Source of the DNA: Pedobacter foliorum
Lineage (GTDB): Bacteria > Bacteroidota > Bacteroidia > Sphingobacteriales > Sphingobacteriaceae
Assembly (NCBI RefSeq): GCF_013266735.1
Contig: NZ_JABSNU010000011.1
Span: 1-64,000, forward strand
Direction of reading: 5' to 3'
Length of the DNA stretch: 64,000 nt
The first letter of the stretch is position 1. The number at the start of each line of letters is the position of its first letter. Shown one piece after another: positions 61,767-64,000 of this stretch. The position numbers and the translations under genes were made by a program. The notes under the pieces were generated by a model. The model was not told the origin of the DNA and searched no databases. It saw only the letters and a list, made by a program, of their open reading frames with translations.

Positions 61767-64000
61767 ATGTTTAAACTGAATTTAAAAATCGCCTTGCGAA
61801 ATCTTTGGAAACATAAGGCTTATACATTTATAAACATTACCGGACTTGCAATTGGTATGGCTAGTTGTATTCTGATATTTATTTTTATAAGATACCAGCT
61901 TAGCTTTGATGATCAATTTGTAAATAAGGATCGTATATATCGCGTGGTAAGTAATTGGGAAAGCAAAGGAAGTGTAGATGCATCTCAGGGTGTACCTGTT
62001 CCGCTTTCAAAGGCCGTACGTAATGATATGCCTCAGTTTGAAAAGGTTGCTGCAATTCAAAGTACGGGAGGGGTAGTTTTGGTTCGTGATGAAGCAGGTA
62101 GAACTACCTTTAAGGAAGACACACGAATTTTTTATACACAACCGGAATTCTTTGATATTTTCGACTTAACATGGCTAGCTGGAACATCAAGCATAGCCCT
62201 AACACAACCTAATAGTGTTGTGCTGTCTCAAGATAAAGCGACAAAATACTTTGGCGACTGGCGAAAAGCAATGGGTAAAACCATCCGCTTTAGAAACCAA
62301 ATGGATTTAAAAGTAACAGGGATATTTAAAGAGATGCCAGAAAATAGTACGCTCGCCTTAAATATTCTTGTCAGCTATGCTAACTATCCTTATAAAGATA
62401 GTGACAATTGGGGATCGGTAGGTTCAAGTTCAGAATGCTATGTGTTATTAAAAAAGGGCGTAGATATAGGCTCGCTAGATGGGGCCTTAGCTCAGTTTAA
62501 TAAAAAATATTATAAGAACGATACAGATGGAAATCGTCAGTTCCATGCCTTTCAACCTTTAAAGGATATTCATCAAAATGCCCGTTATGGAAACTTCTCC
62601 GGGAAAAGAATGGAGAAGAAAGAAATTTATAGTTTGTCAATTATTGGTGCATTTTTACTCCTTACAGCTTGTATTAATTTTATAAATCTGGCAACTGCAC
62701 AAGCGGTAAGCAGATCAAAAGAAGTAGGCATCAGAAAGGTAATGGGTAGTCGACGCAAGCAGTTGGTGATGCAGTTTTTAGGAGAAACGCTAACCATCAG
62801 CATCATCTCAGTATTAATTGCCTGTGTACTTACGGAATTTGCCTTGCCTTATATGCAGAATCTTTTCGATGAGCAGATCTCGTTTAGCATGTTAGAACAT
62901 CCGGTAATCTTTGTTTTTCTAATTGTATTGGTGCTTGTTGTTAGTTTTCTTGCCGGCCTTTATCCATCATTAATTATGTCGGGCTTTAGCCCTGCACTTG
63001 CCATCAAGAATAAAATGACGGCAAGTAATGCCGGAGGTTTAGGTTTACGCAAAATATTGGTGGTAGTTCAGTTTACCATTACCATAATCCTCATCATTTC
63101 TACCCTGGTGGTATTAAAACAAATGAACTATATGCGCCAACAGCCACTAGGATTTAATCCTGATGCAGTAGCTGTGGTAGGTATGCCGGCTGATAGCTTA
63201 AGTCAGCTTAAGTACAGTAGTTTAAAAGAACGGTTGCTCAAAGTTCCAGGCATTAGTAATCTAACTTTTTGCGATGTACCTCCATCATCAAATAATATAG
63301 CAGAAAGTAGCTTTTCGCTTAATGGCATCAAAGTCAAAGATTTTCAAGTTAGAAAGATGTATGGGGATATTGACTACTTCAAGACTTTTGATTTAAAATT
63401 AATTGCCGGTAAACTACCCTATAAAAGTGATACGACTAATGGCTATATCGTAAATCAAACGTTTTTAAAAATGTCGAATATTAAAACTCCTGAACAGGCT
63501 TTGGGTAAACTGCTGGAGGTTAATGGCAAAAAGTTTCCAATAGTTGGCATTGTTAAGGATTTTAATGATAAATCACTTCGTCAGGCAATTTCACCAATTC
63601 TGATTTCATCTCAAAAGAATGAGTATTACAATATGGCCATCAAAATGGATAGTAAACAAATGATGACTGCGATGAAACAGGTAGATAAGATTTGGAATGA
63701 ACTTTTCCCTAATGATGTTTATGGTTCTGCATTTTTAAATGATGATTTAAACAGTTATTACAATACCGAACGTGTTATGGGTGTATTGTTTAGGGTGTTT
63801 TCTGGTGTCATCATCTTCATTTCATTCATAGGTCTTTTTGGTCTGATTTCATTTGTAGCGTCTCAACGTACCAGGGAAGTGGCCATCCGAAAGGTATTGG
63901 GCGCCTCTAATTACGAATTGGTAAGGATGCTGAATGGTTCCTTTTTGTTAATGGTTTTTTTAGCCAATCTGGTAGCATGGCCTTTAGCTTATATATTTGT
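61767..64000 (+). CDS. MacB/FtsX-type ABC permease 9 (group C), cut by the window end
   Basis: An open frame starts at ATG 61767 (MFKLNLKIALRNLWKHKAYT) and runs to the window end, about 744 codons. It is clearly a paralog of permease 7: ILIFIFIRYQLSFDDQFVNK, SKEVGIRKVMGSR and the terminal NLVAWPLAYIFV. By comparison with permease 7 about 50 codons are missing on the right. The start is 23 bases after permease 8, so the two are co-transcribed. Confidence 0.88.
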   Translation, partial: MFKLNLKIALRNLWKHKAYTFINITGLAIGMASCILIFIFIRYQLSFDDQFVNKDRIYRVVSNWESKGSVDASQGVPVPLSKAVRNDMPQFEKVAAIQSTGGVVLVRDEAGRTTFKEDTRIFYTQPEFFDIFDLTWLAGTSSIALTQPNSVVLSQDKATKYFGDWRKAMGKTIRFRNQMDLKVTGIFKEMPENSTLALNILVSYANYPYKDSDNWGSVGSSSECYVLLKKGVDIGSLDGALAQFNKKYYKNDTDGNRQFHAFQPLKDIHQNARYGNFSGKRMEKKEIYSLSIIGAFLLLTACINFINLATAQAVSRSKEVGIRKVMGSRRKQLVMQFLGETLTISIISVLIACVLTEFALPYMQNLFDEQISFSMLEHPVIFVFLIVLVLVVSFLAGLYPSLIMSGFSPALAIKNKMTASNAGGLGLRKILVVVQFTITIILIISTLVVLKQMNYMRQQPLGFNPDAVAVVGMPADSLSQLKYSSLKERLLKVPGISNLTFCDVPPSSNNIAESSFSLNGIKVKDFQVRKMYGDIDYFKTFDLKLIAGKLPYKSDTTNGYIVNQTFLKMSNIKTPEQALGKLLEVNGKKFPIVGIVKDFNDKSLRQAISPILISSQKNEYYNMAIKMDSKQMMTAMKQVDKIWNELFPNDVYGSAFLNDDLNSYYNTERVMGVLFRVFSGVIIFISFIGLFGLISFVASQRTREVAIRKVLGASNYELVRMLNGSFLLMVFLANLVAWPLAYIF

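Noticed and set aside
1..64000. tRNA, rRNA, insertion sequences, prophage or integrative element
   Set aside because: No cloverleaf, rRNA, transposase, integrase or structural phage gene was recognised on either strand. A covariance-model scan would be decisive for small RNAs.

Overview
The window reads as chromosomal DNA of a Bacteroidota bacterium, most like the Sphingobacteriaceae (Pedobacter-type). The reasons are low GC, ribosome binding sites that are mostly not of Shine-Dalgarno type, a DUF5690 MFS protein, a DUF6266 protein, a sulfite reductase with a C-terminal HEPN-like tail, and about 800-residue MacB/FtsX-type permeases ending in a conserved DALKYE. The genus is inference. No rRNA, tRNA, CRISPR array, phage or intact insertion sequence was found.

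Layout. (1) 0.2-11.0 kb, + strand: a tightly packed drug/toxin export operon. It encodes a heterodimeric ABC exporter with one degenerate ATP site, a TolC-like outer membrane protein, a lipoprotein membrane-fusion protein, an RND pump, and an OmpR-type response regulator with its histidine kinase. A PAP2 phosphatase follows. (2) 11.9-24.6 kb, mostly - strand: phosphonate and phosphoester use. PhnA (phosphonoacetate hydrolase), PhnY-like phosphonoacetaldehyde dehydrogenase, a FAD amine oxidoreductase and a DUF5690 transporter form one unit. An XRE-cupin regulator lies upstream. Beyond it are two alkaline-phosphatase-superfamily enzymes, two calcineurin-like phosphoesterases, a CDP-alcohol phosphotransferase-like protein and a GtrA protein. 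phnA is preceded by a possible 24-codon leader ORF and a terminator-like hairpin. (3) 24.5-26.5 kb: a DUF6266 gene, a histone-H1-like Lys/Ala protein, a truncated ECF sigma factor, and the frameshifted remains of an antitoxin/PIN-toxin pair abutting it. (4) 26.8-34.3 kb, + strand: a six-gene sulfate-assimilation operon (sulfite reductase, CobA, siroheme-synthase/TSUP-permease fusion, [4Fe-4S] APS reductase, CysD, CysN). It follows a Met-rich leader ORF and an attenuator-like terminator, and ends in a 19-bp perfect hairpin. (5) 34.8-37.5 kb: glgA and glgC. (6) 37.5-64 kb: an NtrC-like sigma-54 activator and its kinase are divergent from a MacA-like adaptor, one MacB-type ATPase and nine tandem MacB/FtsX-type permeases, the last cut by the window end.

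The strongest signal is in region 6. Two sigma-54 -24/-12 promoters, one before the adaptor and one before the eighth permease, each carry two copies of a 16-bp TGTTCGATnATGAACA-like site. Sites are 21 bp apart in both places, and the inner site starts exactly 80 bp before the promoter GG in both. This ties all nine permeases to the adjacent NtrC-like regulator and suggests that the promoter was duplicated with the permeases. The permeases fall by eye into four sequence groups in the order D-A-B-B-B-B-C, promoter, A-C, all served by a single ATPase gene in the window.

A family of intergenic palindromes (arms GTCATCCTGAA/TTCAGGATGAC, some paired into 70-85-bp elements) is scattered over the first 35 kb and is absent from the permease array.
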